From: Phlegmacium glaucopus
Lineage: Eukaryota; Basidiomycota; Agaricomycetes; Agaricales; Cortinariaceae
Assembly: GCA_015039465.1 (NCBI GenBank)
Contig: MU130599.1
Span: 1 to 31,548, forward strand
Direction of reading: 5' to 3'
DNA: 31,548 bases
This document shows, one piece after another, positions 20,272-30,917 of this stretch (the first letter of the stretch is position 1; every line of letters begins with the position of its first letter). The notes beneath the pieces are model-generated. The model did not search any database. It was not told where the DNA came from and saw nothing but the letters and a program-made list of their open reading frames with translations. Position numbers and translations under genes: made by a program.

Positions 20272-23200
20272 TGGAGTTTTATATTCACCTGTATATTTGA
20301 TTTCTTCATTTGAATCATGTTGTTGAATGTGTATATTTTCATCACTATATTTTTCACCACCTCCAATAAACGACTTTGGATGATCAATATCCATTTCATT
20401 ATCATTGGTAGGAAACATACAAATATTATCTTTAGATGCATCTATGGTATTTGTATTTTTTGCATGTTCATCAATATCCATCTTTTCCTCACTGTGTGCT
20501 AATGGTTTAATTTTATCTTGAAACAAATTATCTATATTTTCTTCAACAACAATTGATGTATTGTTATTGGAATCAGAGTTTCTAATATGATGAACAAATG
20601 ACTTCCACCAAAATGGAATGAATTTATGTGAGGTATAATGATCAGGGTTTTGTAAAAGGTACATAGCTGCCATAGGACTTCCAATTTCCATTTTTGTTGA
20701 TAAAGCATTGACAATCTTCAAAATTATTTTGTGTGCATCATCTGTTTGTGAAGGATCATCATGTTCTAATTTTGAATTTTTATCTAAAATATTATAAGGT
20801 GTTGAGAAGATTTGATGTGTTTTTAGAACAGGTTTACTGATATAATCAGTAACATATGAAATAACAGCTTTAATTGATGTCCCAGAAAGCATACTTGTAA
20901 CATCTGTATTACATCTACAAAGATAAGTTATACAAGGTGATATTGTATTTAGCATACTCTCTGTTTTTTTTATATTAATATAACCATCCTCAGCATTCAC
21001 TGTTGTTTCAGGTACAATAGGTTGTGGGAAATGTGCTTTACAAACACCATCTTTGTTCATATGTACATCCCTTTGGTTTTAAGGGGGATTTATTTATATC
21101 ATTAGAGTTACATTTGTGTACATTTGACCTTAATAAGATGTCATCAATTGTTTCTTCAAATTTTACCCACCAATTTCTTAATGATTGGCATCCAACACAA
21201 TTTGTGTGTTCCTTTGAATTACAAGGATCAGGGGGTTCTTCAGGCATAGTTTGTGTTGGATCTTGATATTGTGTTTGTGCCGATTGATTGTATTCTTCTT
21301 GGACAAGAGGTTGAATTCCTGTAAAATCACTTATAATATTTGTGGGTATTTTGGATTTTACATATTCCATTGATCCTGTTAAAAATTCACCTTTTTGACA
21401 ACCCTCAAGGTATTGTATTAGGCTTTTTTGGAACTCATTGTCTTTTTCCATGAGTTTGTCTTGAATTTCTTGTGGTGAAAGAGTGTTTTCAATCCATAAC
21501 ACTGTGTGTAAATGTAGTGTTAATGGTCCTTGCTGTTCCACCATCCTATAATACCCAGCTGTATTACCATATAGTCCTGAATGATCAGTTCCAATTCCAA
21601 GGACATGCTTGATGAACATGCGGATTATTAGATCAAAAAATCATGCTGCAGCTACAGGATTTTGTGCTACAAGTTGATTTCATTCATTTGCTGTTCTTAA
21701 ATCAGGTTTAAATTCAATGTCTTTATCTGCATAGTATAAAGATATTGGGTGTCAATTGTCAGCAGGTGATAATGTTATAAACCATCAGGGTGCACCCAGT
21801 TGTGATATCATGGACCATATTTCATTTCGCATATATTTTTGCGTGTTATTGAACCTTTTACAAATCCCCCTACATGATCCAAGTCCTTCAAAAGATCAAA
21901 ACAAGCTTTTTCTTCAGTAGATGTAGGATTAAAATGTTCTCATTTGAAAGCTTGTCACTGATGTTCTTTAATATGTCAATATTTAGGGATTTCAAGCGTT
22001 TAGATATTTCAGGCCATTTTTGTCTTTTAGCTAAAAGGAAACTACCTGTGACACCTGCTTTTAGCTGTTCATGATTAAATGCAATCATTGGAAAATAAAA
22101 GTCAGTTTGAGAGTGTTTATCATGATACATAAGAAGATTGAGTTTATGAGTGGTCTCTGATATCATGCCAAAGTGACACTTTTGACCAATTCCTCCATAA
22201 CCATATGGGAATAGCCAGGGAAACATTTGTGGATATGCCTGTGGATTATCATACATTGATTGGGGTTTGGAATCATGACTAATGCCTAATGTACATCCAT
22301 TTTCAGCTAAATGTTGTACTGCTCTTGCTTTCAAGCTATTCAGAGACATATGTTCATATTCAGGACCAGTTAAACCATGTACTGTAAATGGACATGGTCC
22401 ATTAGTTGTTCCTTCTTCAGCTTCATTATCATAAATGCTCATTGCGGTTGCTATTTTATTTCCACAATTTGGATCAGATATTGAATATTGAATTTCAACT
22501 GGGACTCCTGCTAGAGGATAACTATTGAGATTTTCAAGAGAAATAGATAGATCTTTATAGTCAACATGATTTAATTTTAACCATTCCAATGCATTTTTTA
22601 CATTATTTCTATGTACTAGCATTGGTGTGCATTTAATGTCATCATCAGTGGGCTTGATAGGTCCTTGAAATACAAACGCCAAAATTTCATTAATATCTTG
22701 TCGGCTGGGAGGTAATGCATGATAAAATTTTACCATGGGGTTAGAAAACATTATTACATTGGCAATCATTTTTGCATGTCCTGATGAGACTTGGACTAGA
22801 CATCTGTTATGTTGAATCCTTGATATCAACATTTTTTCTGCAAATGTTAGGTCTTGTAATACCGACGGTACTGCACCTATCCAGAAAGAATTAGCCAAGG
22901 ATTGAGGTGGTTTTTTACCTTTTTTCAAAAAGGTTTGACAAGATTTGCATATATGTTGACAATTTTCAGCTAATATTGGACCTTTTAATGGTAAAATCGG
23001 GTCCGATGTGTGTAATCTTTCATGTTGACCAATGTTACCAGGTGATAGAATATTTAAATCACAATCAATTTCAGTTAAAAGAAGTATATTGTTAAGAGGC
23101 ACTAATTGACCACAAACAGCGCAGCCTCCTTCAACTAATTTGTTTGGTATAGTGTCTTTACAAAAGCCTTTAACAATTTTCTCAATTAAAGATGCTGAAG

Positions 23201-23655
23201 GGGGATCTGGAGGAAATTTTGATGATAAGACAGATTTTAAAGTGCTGAAATCTTTGTCATTCTTACATTCAAGAGATGGTAAAACAGGTTTTGAGGTACT
23301 AAAATCTTGGTCATTCTTATTCTTAAGATATATCATCTTGACTTTAGGTTTAATTTCAGCAAGAACAGAGACATATTCTTCACAATGATCATTAAAATGT
23401 GATAACATTGTATTTTTTGTGATATTTTTTGGTATAGGTATGTTATGTATGACACTCAATTCTTGTAACTCAATAACATTCAAACAAAGTGATAGCTGTG
23501 CCAAGGGAATCTTGGAAAAAAATAAGGAAAAATTGAGATCTGTTTGAATAACTGTTGTATTATCAGAACATTTGTAACCCTTGAATTCAAATTGTTTATT
23601 TTTGAAATATTGAAGATCATATGTGAAAGAAGTATTGGTATAGCCATGGAGATGT

Positions 23656-25640
23656 TTTTTTTTTTTTTTTTTGTTTGTGTCAATTTAGGTCTTCGGAGCC
23701 TGGCTCCATGCAGACATTACAGATTTATTTATGGATTTATACTACGGGGCCCCTAGTGCCCGTCACCCTCCCCTGCAGCCCCATGCTGCACTGCTGAGGT
23801 ACGTCTTAAATGATCCCCTCCTCAGTCAGCCCAGCATAGAAACGCCGTTTGCATGAGCACTGCTTGATGTGGTGGGGTAGTGGTCCGAATCCCATTCGTT
23901 GCACTGTTCTTTTCGGGTTTGGCAGAAACACCCTCTAGCTTTTAAGTACCCGACTGCTGGGCAGTAAGTATGATGGATGGGACCAGGGAGTGATGCGCCC
24001 GACGTGTTGCGGGCAAGAGTTTTGTTTTGTTTAGGTTTTAAAGTTTTGGGTTTTTTCGTTATCTTCGAGGGGTTTACTCTTTACGTCCTAAAATTGAACT
24101 GTATTATCCATTCTGTTGATCATCTATGACTACACGGAATTTGGACACGTCACCTAACAAAGGTTGCAGTCGCCTTGTTTGGCCTATGTATCGTAGCAGC
24201 TCGTTTGTGGTGTCCTTGTTAGACAGGATTAGCCTGAGATCTCTTGAATTACGGCCTAGCTTGGCATCCAAAGAGTGTCGCTCATAGTCGTAACTGGGGC
24301 ATTCGAACAGGTAGTGAGTAGCTGTCTCTGCTACATCATTGTGCCTGATATTTCTGCAACTGTCGCAGTGATTGGTATCAGCTTTGCCAACGCGGTTGAG
24401 GTACACCTTGAGCGGCAAGTGGTTTGAACGAATCTGGAACAGGAGGCTACATTGAGCTCAGGTAAGGCCTTGTTGCATCACTCTGTACCGCTCGTAAGGG
24501 AAGTTGGGGTCTATCGCGTCCATTCTACCTTTCCTTGGAGATACTTGCCACTTGGCCTCCCATTCCTCCTGTAGTGTTGTAGCCATCTGTTCCTTGATTA
24601 GCACAGAGTTCAGTGGGAGTTGACGCCTGAGCAGCTGTGGAAGGTGCATGACTGGTGACGCTGCCCCACTTGCTGCTGAGCATGCCTCCCTATCAGCATA
24701 CTCGTTACCAGCCACATTGCTATGAGCCACAATCCACCTGAGCTTGACCTTAAATGCACTAGGTGTTGGCGGTACTCTACCCATTACCTGGCCTGCTAAC
24801 TTGAGGAACTCGTCAGTGAGGTATGATCCGGACTTTGCTTGACGAGCTCCTATTGACTGTATGAAGGATTGACTATCGGTGTATAGTGATATTGAGCAAT
24901 GACTTAGCTGGTCTTCACCCTTGAGTAACCAGATTGCTAGCAGGCAACCCACTGCTTCAGCATCCTTCGTCAAGTACTCGCTGTCTTTGCCTAGCTTATA
25001 ACGCAAGGTTCTGGCCGGGTTTGTTGACATTGAACGTGCGTAGTACAATACCGCAGCGGCCCCCACATTACCCTCTGAGACTGAGCCATCGGAGTAGATC
25101 TGTATGTCAGACTTATTGCTTGCCTCCAGCGCAATTGATTCTTCCTTGCTGCCTGGGATATGGGTTGTAATGGGCATTTCTTGGCTTGCGAGCTGGCTTA
25201 ACGGGGTGATCTTCTCTACCAGGAGTGGGTTGAACTTGAAGATCCGAAGAAGGTGCTGAACGTTGGAGATGTGGGTTTTTGCTGGGTGGTTGTGGTAGGA
25301 AACTAGTTGTTTGCTGGCTGGATTGGTCAGGGGTAGGGTGCTGAGTCTGACCAGGGCTCTAAAGCAAACCTTCTTTAGTAAGAGATCTGTGGGCAGTAAG
25401 CCCGCATGCGCGTCTAGTAAGTCAGTTGGGGATGAGCGCAGGGCACCCATGATTGCCAATGTGGCAATTCTCTGTAACTTCCCAAACTCCTTTAGGGCCT
25501 TCACCAACCCCGTATTCTTCTTCTTACATACCTCCTTGTTGGGTGGCATATACCAGGTGTCCAGTCCATATGTCATCTTAGGGACTGCTACCGCGAGATA
25601 TAGCTGCCGCATGAATTTTGGAGACATCCCTGCTGCTGGC
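23656..25640 (-). mobile_element. 5'-truncated Tad/I-like LINE insertion
   Basis: It has a poly(A) tail (18 T on the plus strand, 23655-23672) at its 3' end and a 13-bp target duplication CCATGGAGATGTT at 23644-23656 and 25641-25653. It is 5' truncated: only the region downstream of reverse transcriptase is left. It is inserted in the N-terminal part of the Helitron, whose sequence continues on both sides. Confidence 0.93.
24104..25627 (-). pseudogene. LINE ORF2 remnant: RNase H and zinc knuckle
   Basis: The reading frame starts inside the region after the RT palm (LYLAVAVPKMTYGLDTWY). A complete RNase H follows: IQIYSDGSVSEG (Asp), EAVGCLLAIWLL (Glu), SLYTDSQSF (Asp) and IVAHSNVAGNEYADREA (His/Asp), which would remove RNA from the RNA/DNA hybrid. 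A single in-frame TGA (24458-24460) at GLT-stop-AQCSLL splits it from the C-terminal CDSC..HYLFEC knuckle ending at 24104. Otherwise the frame is open for about 500 codons, so the insertion is fairly recent. An RNase H at this position is typical of the I and Tad groups. Confidence 0.9.
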
Positions 25641-26449
25641 CCATGGAGATGTTATAAACAGTATCACCATTAACTGAAGTTTGATGTCTCCCACCAGCAC
25701 AAAAAAGGTTTTTAAAATTGTCTTGAGTATCAAGAAATTTATTCATACAGGAATATGTTGTTAAGTTGTTAGTTTTGTTTTTTGTCTTTTGAATGTATTT
25801 TTTTTTGTCTGGAGACACAATAACTATATGACAAGGTTGAAATATAATTTAAATGTTGTTCAAGCCAATAGTTAAGATGGTCATGCTTTCACATGTAATT
25901 GCGATAAAGTGAAACATAAAGGTTGTTACATTTGAGGTTGGTTGAAAACACAGTGAAAGCGAAATAGAGGTGATGTTTGTGACAACATATGGACGTTTTA
26001 TTTTTGTATCTGTATTTATATTGAACTACATCCCATTGTGGGGTACATTTGAATTTCATAATGTTATGATGCAATACGATGGGACTGAGTGTGTGAAGCT
26101 CAGTTTCATAATATTGAGTATGCAACATTACATGTTGCACTTCATGTGTTATCTGGTGTTCTGAGTAACAGTGTTCAAGAATTCCATAATTGAATTCCTT
26201 TAGGACAGGAAGTCCTAAACAAAAAGAAAAACAAGAAGGAAAGGAGAGGAAAAGCATAAGGATATGACATTTAAATGTGCTGATGTTGCATTCATACCGA
26301 CATATTGCATTATAAACATCAACAGAATGCAAATTATTTGGATTATAGACATCTGATGATGGAGGAAGGAGAAAACTTTTGGATGGATCTTGAGACACCT
26401 TGTGTAAAAAGAAAAACCAAAAACAAAAAAAAACAAAAAGGACAAACAT
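25641..26449 (-). pseudogene. Upstream Helitron coding region, unrecognised
   Basis: Two frames: about 186 codons at 26449-25889 (segments SDVYNPNNLHSVDVYNAICR and YECNISTFKCHI) and a shorter one at 25818-25641 (FCAGGRHQTSVNGDTVYNIS). The sequence is contiguous with the Helitron body once the LINE is removed. A TGA at 25889 is followed by further protein-like sequence (KHDHLNYWLEQHLNYIS). No domain was recognised. It may be the N-terminal extension or an accessory ORF of the Helitron. Confidence 0.4.
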
Positions 26450-26450
26450 T

Positions 26451-26701
26451 TGTCAACAAGTATCCATTGGCGACTTATTGTTGATAGTTGTTTACAATTT
26501 TTGGTTCACTACAGTGTGTTCTTATTAAGTTATTGTCTTCGCTATCTTCTTTCAAGCCTTAAAAAGATCCATGGATTATATATTGCTATTGGGTATGATC
26601 TTCTGTGATCTATGCACTAACTATCTTGTGCTGATAATAGCCTTGATCTGATCCTGTCTTGAATTGGAATGCAGTGTAGTTATTCTGTACTTTAGACAGT
26701 G
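26451..26701. other. Short AT-rich region, Helitron 5' flank or end
   Basis: No gene. The Helitron 5' terminus may lie here but no diagnostic end was identified. Confidence 0.4.
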
Positions 26702-26709
26702 TACATGTT

Positions 26710-27336
26710 CAAGGGGGTGCCGGGATTGAAAAAAATTACCTAGGGTTGATTTTTCTGATAAGGCCTTCAAGGCTGAATCTACCAACATACATGATCAGGC
26801 ACAAGTCTAAATATAGTAATTTTACGTAACAAGATTTGAACTTGCTTAGGTAGCTGTTCCATGGTGCTGTTTTTCGAGGTTAACAAAACCTTCTGGACTG
26901 CATTTTACACATATGTGGCAGTCTGGACAAACAGTGAATTCTTCTGCATCGACAACTGGAGGTGGTGGAACACCTGACTAAAAGATAGTATGATGAGTGA
27001 TTAGTTAGAAATGTGCCACTGGTGTATACCCTACCATATTACTATTAGAGGCCATGTATTATGCTTAAATTTTGAATAAGTTCTCATTTTATTACTAATA
27101 TTAGATTAGATAAGATATGACACTTAAATCAAATCAATTATATTCTCATCTCCTGTGCTTGGTAACCTTAGAAAACCTCATCCAAATATTTCAATAATCA
27201 CTATCAGGCTCTAATCATGCAAAATCACTATTTGGAAGACCTGTTCTTGAGAGGGTTATATTTTTTTTTGAAGCGGCCTGTGGCCAGACCAACCTACATA
27301 CCCCTGGTCTGGCATTTTGATCCTGGCACCCCCTTG
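26710..27336. mobile_element. 627-bp hAT-like non-autonomous element
   Basis: Terminal inverted repeats CAAGGGGGTGCC(G/A)GGAT at both ends, with a perfect 8-bp duplication TACATGTT (26702-26709, 27337-27344). CA-G-rich termini and 8-bp duplications are typical of hAT elements. A subterminal hairpin, GCCAGACCA (27283-27291) with TGGTCTGGC (27305-27313), lies near the right end. There is no transposase. The element contains a small two-exon reading frame. Confidence 0.9.
26846..27055 (-). CDS. Two-exon mini-gene inside the hAT-like element
   Basis: Exon 1 (27055-27035) reads MASNSNM. A 57-nt intron GTAGGG..CTTTTAG with a CTAAC branch-like site (27034-26978) follows, then exon 2 (26977-26846) reads on in phase to TAA, 50 residues in all. 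The core is SGVPPPPVVDAEEFTVCPDC then HICVKCSPEGFVNLEKQHHG: three evenly spaced CxxC steps and a F-x-N-L-x-x-x-H pattern, like a small zinc-binding module. The function is unknown. It may be a captured host gene start or the first exons of a lost transposase. Confidence 0.45.
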
Positions 27337-27344
27337 TACATGTT

Positions 27345-27673
27345 GTCTTATTTTTGCAGAGGACAACCTTGAAATAATATTTTCTTTTAAATTGTACCAT
27401 TGTTATATTGATATATAAACAAGATTTTTTTTTATGCAAACATGATTTAAATTGATTAGCTGAGCATACTGATAGTAAGATGATATAGGGTATTAAATAA
27501 TTTGGTGATACTCTTGATAGTGAATTATCTTAGTCTCCTATCAATGTTCTATCATGATGTAGTCATTTTTTATCTTATCTTAGTTCAAGATGCTGACAAT
27601 CCACATATTGTATGGTATTGTAATATACAGTATTATTTTACATAATTTATCAATATTTAAATGTCTGCACAGT
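27345..27673. other. AT-rich spacer, no gene seen
   Basis: Sequence between the hAT-like element and the Ty3 element, with no recognisable feature. Confidence 0.6.
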
Positions 27674-28245
27674 TGTTACATTCCGTCACACGTTACTCCG
27701 GTCCAACTCCGACGGAGTTGTTTCTGGTAGTCTGTACTCTGTTCCAGTACTTTCCCTTGTCTCCGACTCTACTCCTCCTACGTCCGACTCCGAGACTTCT
27801 CCGTATCACTCCGACTCTTCCGACGATATCCCAAACACCTTACCACACCTTTGTCATAACAACTATTTCTTTGTCATCACTTTCCCACCATCAGTCAGCA
27901 CACCAGCTATGGATTATTCACCCCAAGAATGCAGGACCTTTCCGGGAGCAGAACGCAGCATTTATATTTATATTTTATATTTCGGATGCTATTCCTTTTA
28001 TATTTAAGTACTCGAAACTTGTATGTTTTCCTCAGTTCGAATATCAACTTTGTTTCCTCCTCTTGTTCGTCCTCTAAGTCACTGAGGTCTTCCGTCTTGT
28101 TACTTTCTTCTTCCGTTCCGAAATCAGGACACCTTAGGAGCTGGGCGGCACAGCACACATGCTGAGGCCAACGTCCTTTCCGGGTTACTGTTCCGGTTCC
28201 GTTCCGGAGTAACTCCGACGTGACTTCCTTGTTTTAAACTTAACA
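27674..28245 (+). repeat. 5' LTR, 572 bp
   Basis: Begins TGTTAC and ends TTAACA, matching the ends of the solo LTR at 16221-16786. It ends 30 bp before the gag ATG. Confidence 0.92.
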
Positions 28246-29091
28246 GTATATTCGAACTTCTCACCAACTCCTTCTATGCTAACTCGTTCTAAAACTTCAA
28301 AAAATACATTCCCAATACAAGAAAATATGTCCCCTGAACACTCCCCCGCCAGGCAGACTCCCGTGCCCGATATAGTCGAAGAGGCTAGTCATATTGATGA
28401 ACCTCGGAGTACTACGGACGAAGTTGAGTCTCCATCTATTCATATCAATGAACTTGTTTCCGCTTTGAATTCCCTCGGGAAATCTTCAGCCAAGTCCGAT
28501 TCGGCTGGCAGACTTAGAGAGCCTGAACCCTTCACGGGTAAGGATCCTAAGAAACTAAAAGCTTTTCTTTTCCAGTGCAGGCTCTATTTCCGGAGCTCTT
28601 CCGACACATTCCGAGATGACTCCAAGCGAGTAACATTTACTTTGTCCTATCTCCGGGATGTTGCTCAGGAATGGTTCGAACCTGGAATTTCCGGACTCAC
28701 CGACGATCCTCCGTCTTGGCTTGAAGATTGGGATCTCTTCGTCAGCGAACTTCATTCCAACTTTGGTCCTTTTGATGAATCCGCCGACGTAGAATACGAA
28801 CTCATGTCACTCCGAATGAAGGATAGCCAACGTATCTCTGAATACTTAGTCTGGTTCAACTCTTTGGCAGTCCGCTGCTCTTGGGGCGAGCCCGCTCTGA
28901 GGTATAGGTTTTATGACGGTTTGCCTTCCCGACTCAAGGATGAAATTACCAAAGGCGATATAAATCGTTGTTGTTGTTGTATATAAACACCAACCAGAGA
29001 GCAGTGGACCAGACCTTAGGTCAAGAGACTCCCTGTTGTTTGTTTAGGGAAGGTGTAACCTTGACTTGTATCACACAGAGGTAGGGAGCAA

Positions 29092-29297
29092 GAGTAGAGG
29101 TGGATGAGGATGAATATGAGAGAGTCTTTGGTGAGACTACAGCGGTTGACAGTAGGGGACAGTGACAAGTAAAAGGCTGAAAAAAGCGAAGGGAGTAGAG
29201 GATGTGGATGAGGATGATAGAGGAAGAGTCTTCAGAAAGACTATAGTGATTGACAGTAGAGGACAGTGACAGTAAGGGACTGAAAAAGCGAACTTCA
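29092..29297 (+). repeat. About 102-bp tandem duplication
   Basis: GAGTAGAGG..GTGGATGAGGATGA..TTGACAGTAG..GGACAGTGACA..CTGAAAAA recurs with offset 101-103 bp (29092 and 29193). The copies have diverged moderately. Confidence 0.85.
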
Positions 29298-29887
29298 GGA
29301 AGTAACAACCATAGACTCGTAAGTGACGGTTTTGGTAGATTAGTTCGCCATGGACTTCGGACTGGTGGGAGCACAATACTGTTAGATCCTTCAGGTCCTC
29401 CTAGTGCTGGTTCGTCCTTAACGTCTACTTAGTCGTCGTCTCCTAATAAGAGCGTCTCACAGTTCACAATAGTTCCGACGCGCTGTACCCTGGTACCCGT
29501 TCATCACAAAAGAGCCCTTGTTCCGACGCGGAAAGTTCACAACTGAGTCCTGGAAAGTGTAAAAACTGTACTGGTGTGCGGATACCTCAGCTATATAAAA
29601 ACGATAACCTGATACATGTGACGGAAGAAAAGAAAAGAGAGCGTGAAACTGTGAAATGTCTAATAAAATGACAAGGAAAAGAAAAGGTAACAAGAAAAGA
29701 AGAGCGTCGACAGGAGAGAAATAGAAAGAAGGAAACTGTCGCGCATGAAACAAAGAAAAATAACAAAATGTATCGGAGTAGGAATCCCATATTTATGACG
29801 AGAAAACATGGTCCTATCCATCAAGTCAAGTTAAGTAAGAATGGGGGGTGAAAGTAGTAGAGTCACCTTAAGGTCACTTAAGGAAGG

Positions 29888-29929
<42 letters not shown>
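29888..29929 (+). repeat. A42 homopolymer
   Basis: Forty-two consecutive A. It could be a retroposon tail on the plus strand, but no flanking duplication was found. Confidence 0.95.
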
Positions 29930-29932
<3 letters not shown>

Positions 29933-30917
29933 TTTTGGCAGTGAATGATAAGATAAGAGGTAGATGAGTGAGGATAGGGGACTGAGTGAGATCCAGGAGC
30001 GAGGTATGGCAAGGTAGATAGCTGAGGGGAAGACTTGTGGGTCCATAGCCACAACAACGATGACAAGGCCTTTTACATAATGGGAGATGTAGCTGATGCG
30101 TCCATAAACGGGCCGTTCTTGAAATGATGGGCCATAGATGCGATCAAACGCGAGCCGATGACCGATGCGAATAGTAGATTGATCGCTTTGTTGTATCACT
30201 AGCCAAGGAACAAATGGATGGTAGATGTTTAGGAGCATGTCAATAGTGTAAATGATAGACAACATAGTGGAAGACATTGAGGATATGATGAGCGATGAGG
30301 ATGTTATCGTTGAACGAATGATTTTGTTGACCAGGAACGCGATTCAGGGCCGCTTCCAAAATAGGTAAGCAAATTCAAAGTCCGCTTATTTTCATGATGG
30401 CGACTTTTAAGCTTTCTTCTCACGCTACCAATCAGTATTGGTGCGCGACAGCGATGGCAAGCCCTGGACCATGGCCGCAATGCGACTAAAGGCTCAAAGT
30501 GCTGATGCTCAACATTGGGAACATATGCAAGAACGTTCTCGAGAAGCCGTCCCTGGCCAGCAACAAAATCCTCCGAAGCCTCCTACTCCTTCTTCCTCCT
30601 CCAGTCCATCTTCCAGTCCTTCCTCCCGTTCCGGAAAACAGTCTCGGCCTTCGGATCAAAATTCCGATAAGCCTGCAGACTCCGGTAAAGTTTCCACTCC
30701 TCCAATTCCCAATCTGGAAGGCATACTGGACTTGCGGGGTAGACTTACCCAGCAAGAAAGGCAACGCCAGATGGATAATAATCTCTGTCTTTTTTGTGGC
30801 AAGTCCGGTCATCGTATTGCTGACTGTAACTTAGCCAAGGCAAGCTCCGCTAGAGGCCGAGCCTCTACCGTTTCCGTTTCCGTTCCTGACTCCGGTTCGG
30901 AGAAGGAAAAAGTCTAA

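Larger units (their letters stand above)
15501..23656 (-). pseudogene. Helitron Rep-helicase with C-terminal protease-like domain
   Basis: One ancestral reading frame is split into many pieces. In order: Cys motifs CAVCGQL and CQHICKSCQTF (about 23140-22930) with the Helitron-like N region (MFPWLFPYGYGG); Rep motif HLHTVLW (HUH, about 21514-21494); the tyrosine pair YVTDYISK (about 20856-20833); helicase Walker A GGMGGTGKT (about 19216-19190), FIVLAPTGTAA, DEISM (about 18961) and GDFTQLPP; then LSLCLGMPIMIRNNDATELC, YASQGKT and YTCLSQSSSAAG (helicase V/VI). Last comes a Cys/His protease-like region. In-frame stops lie at 21785, 21752, 21680, 21641, 19139, 19061, 18989 (TGA) and 17617 (TAA). 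Frameshifts occur near 21940, 21060, at the 20245 microsatellite and near 20190. It is inactive. Confidence 0.88.
15072..26450 (-). mobile_element. Helitron (autonomous type, decayed), with nested insertions
   Basis: Rolling-circle transposon on the minus strand, recognised by a HUH/Y2 Rep domain fused to a PIF1-like helicase. A candidate 3' terminus is at 15072: minus-strand GCAACCCTAG followed by T, i.e. the CTRR end with insertion next to T. A GC-rich imperfect inverted sequence (GCCGTGC..GCCCGC) lies just before it. The 5' TC end was not located; coding texture reaches at least 26449. Nested in it are a solo LTR (16221-16786), a TIR element (18290-18758) and a LINE (23656-25640). Without these it would be roughly 8.3 kb. 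Confidence 0.85.
28960..30450. mobile_element. 1,491-bp insertion in gag, type unknown
   Basis: Flanked by a 5-bp duplication GCGAT (28955-28959, 30451-30455), with gag in phase on either side. Inside are an ~102-bp tandem duplication (29092-29297), a 42-base A tract (29888-29929) and no recognisable protein. The 5-bp duplication fits LTR-element integration, but the left end (ATAAATCG) lacks the usual TG, so the class is uncertain. Confidence 0.75.
28276..30917 (+). pseudogene. gag, interrupted
   Basis: Nucleocapsid precursor of the Ty3-type element. Codons 1-228 (28276-28959) include the capsid-like block REPEPFTGKDPKKLKAFLFQ, VAQEWFEPG, DWDLFVSELHSNFGPFD and RFYDGLPSRLKDEITKGD. The frame resumes at 30456 with GKPWTMAAMRLKAQ, a Pro/Ser-rich linker and the zinc knuckle CLFCGKSGHRIADC, and stops at 30917. 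Joined without the insertion and one GCGAT copy, the two parts are in frame, about 381 codons, a normal gag length. The interruption makes it non-functional. Confidence 0.9.

Noticed and set aside
23860..23930. tRNA-like B box (GGTCCGAATCCC) on the plus strand
   Set aside because: It sits in the 3' untranslated part of the minus-strand LINE, with no convincing A box or cloverleaf.
29831..30277. 148-codon minus-strand frame in the gag insertion
   Set aside because: Its C-terminal part is the poly(A) tract read as Phe and no family was recognised.
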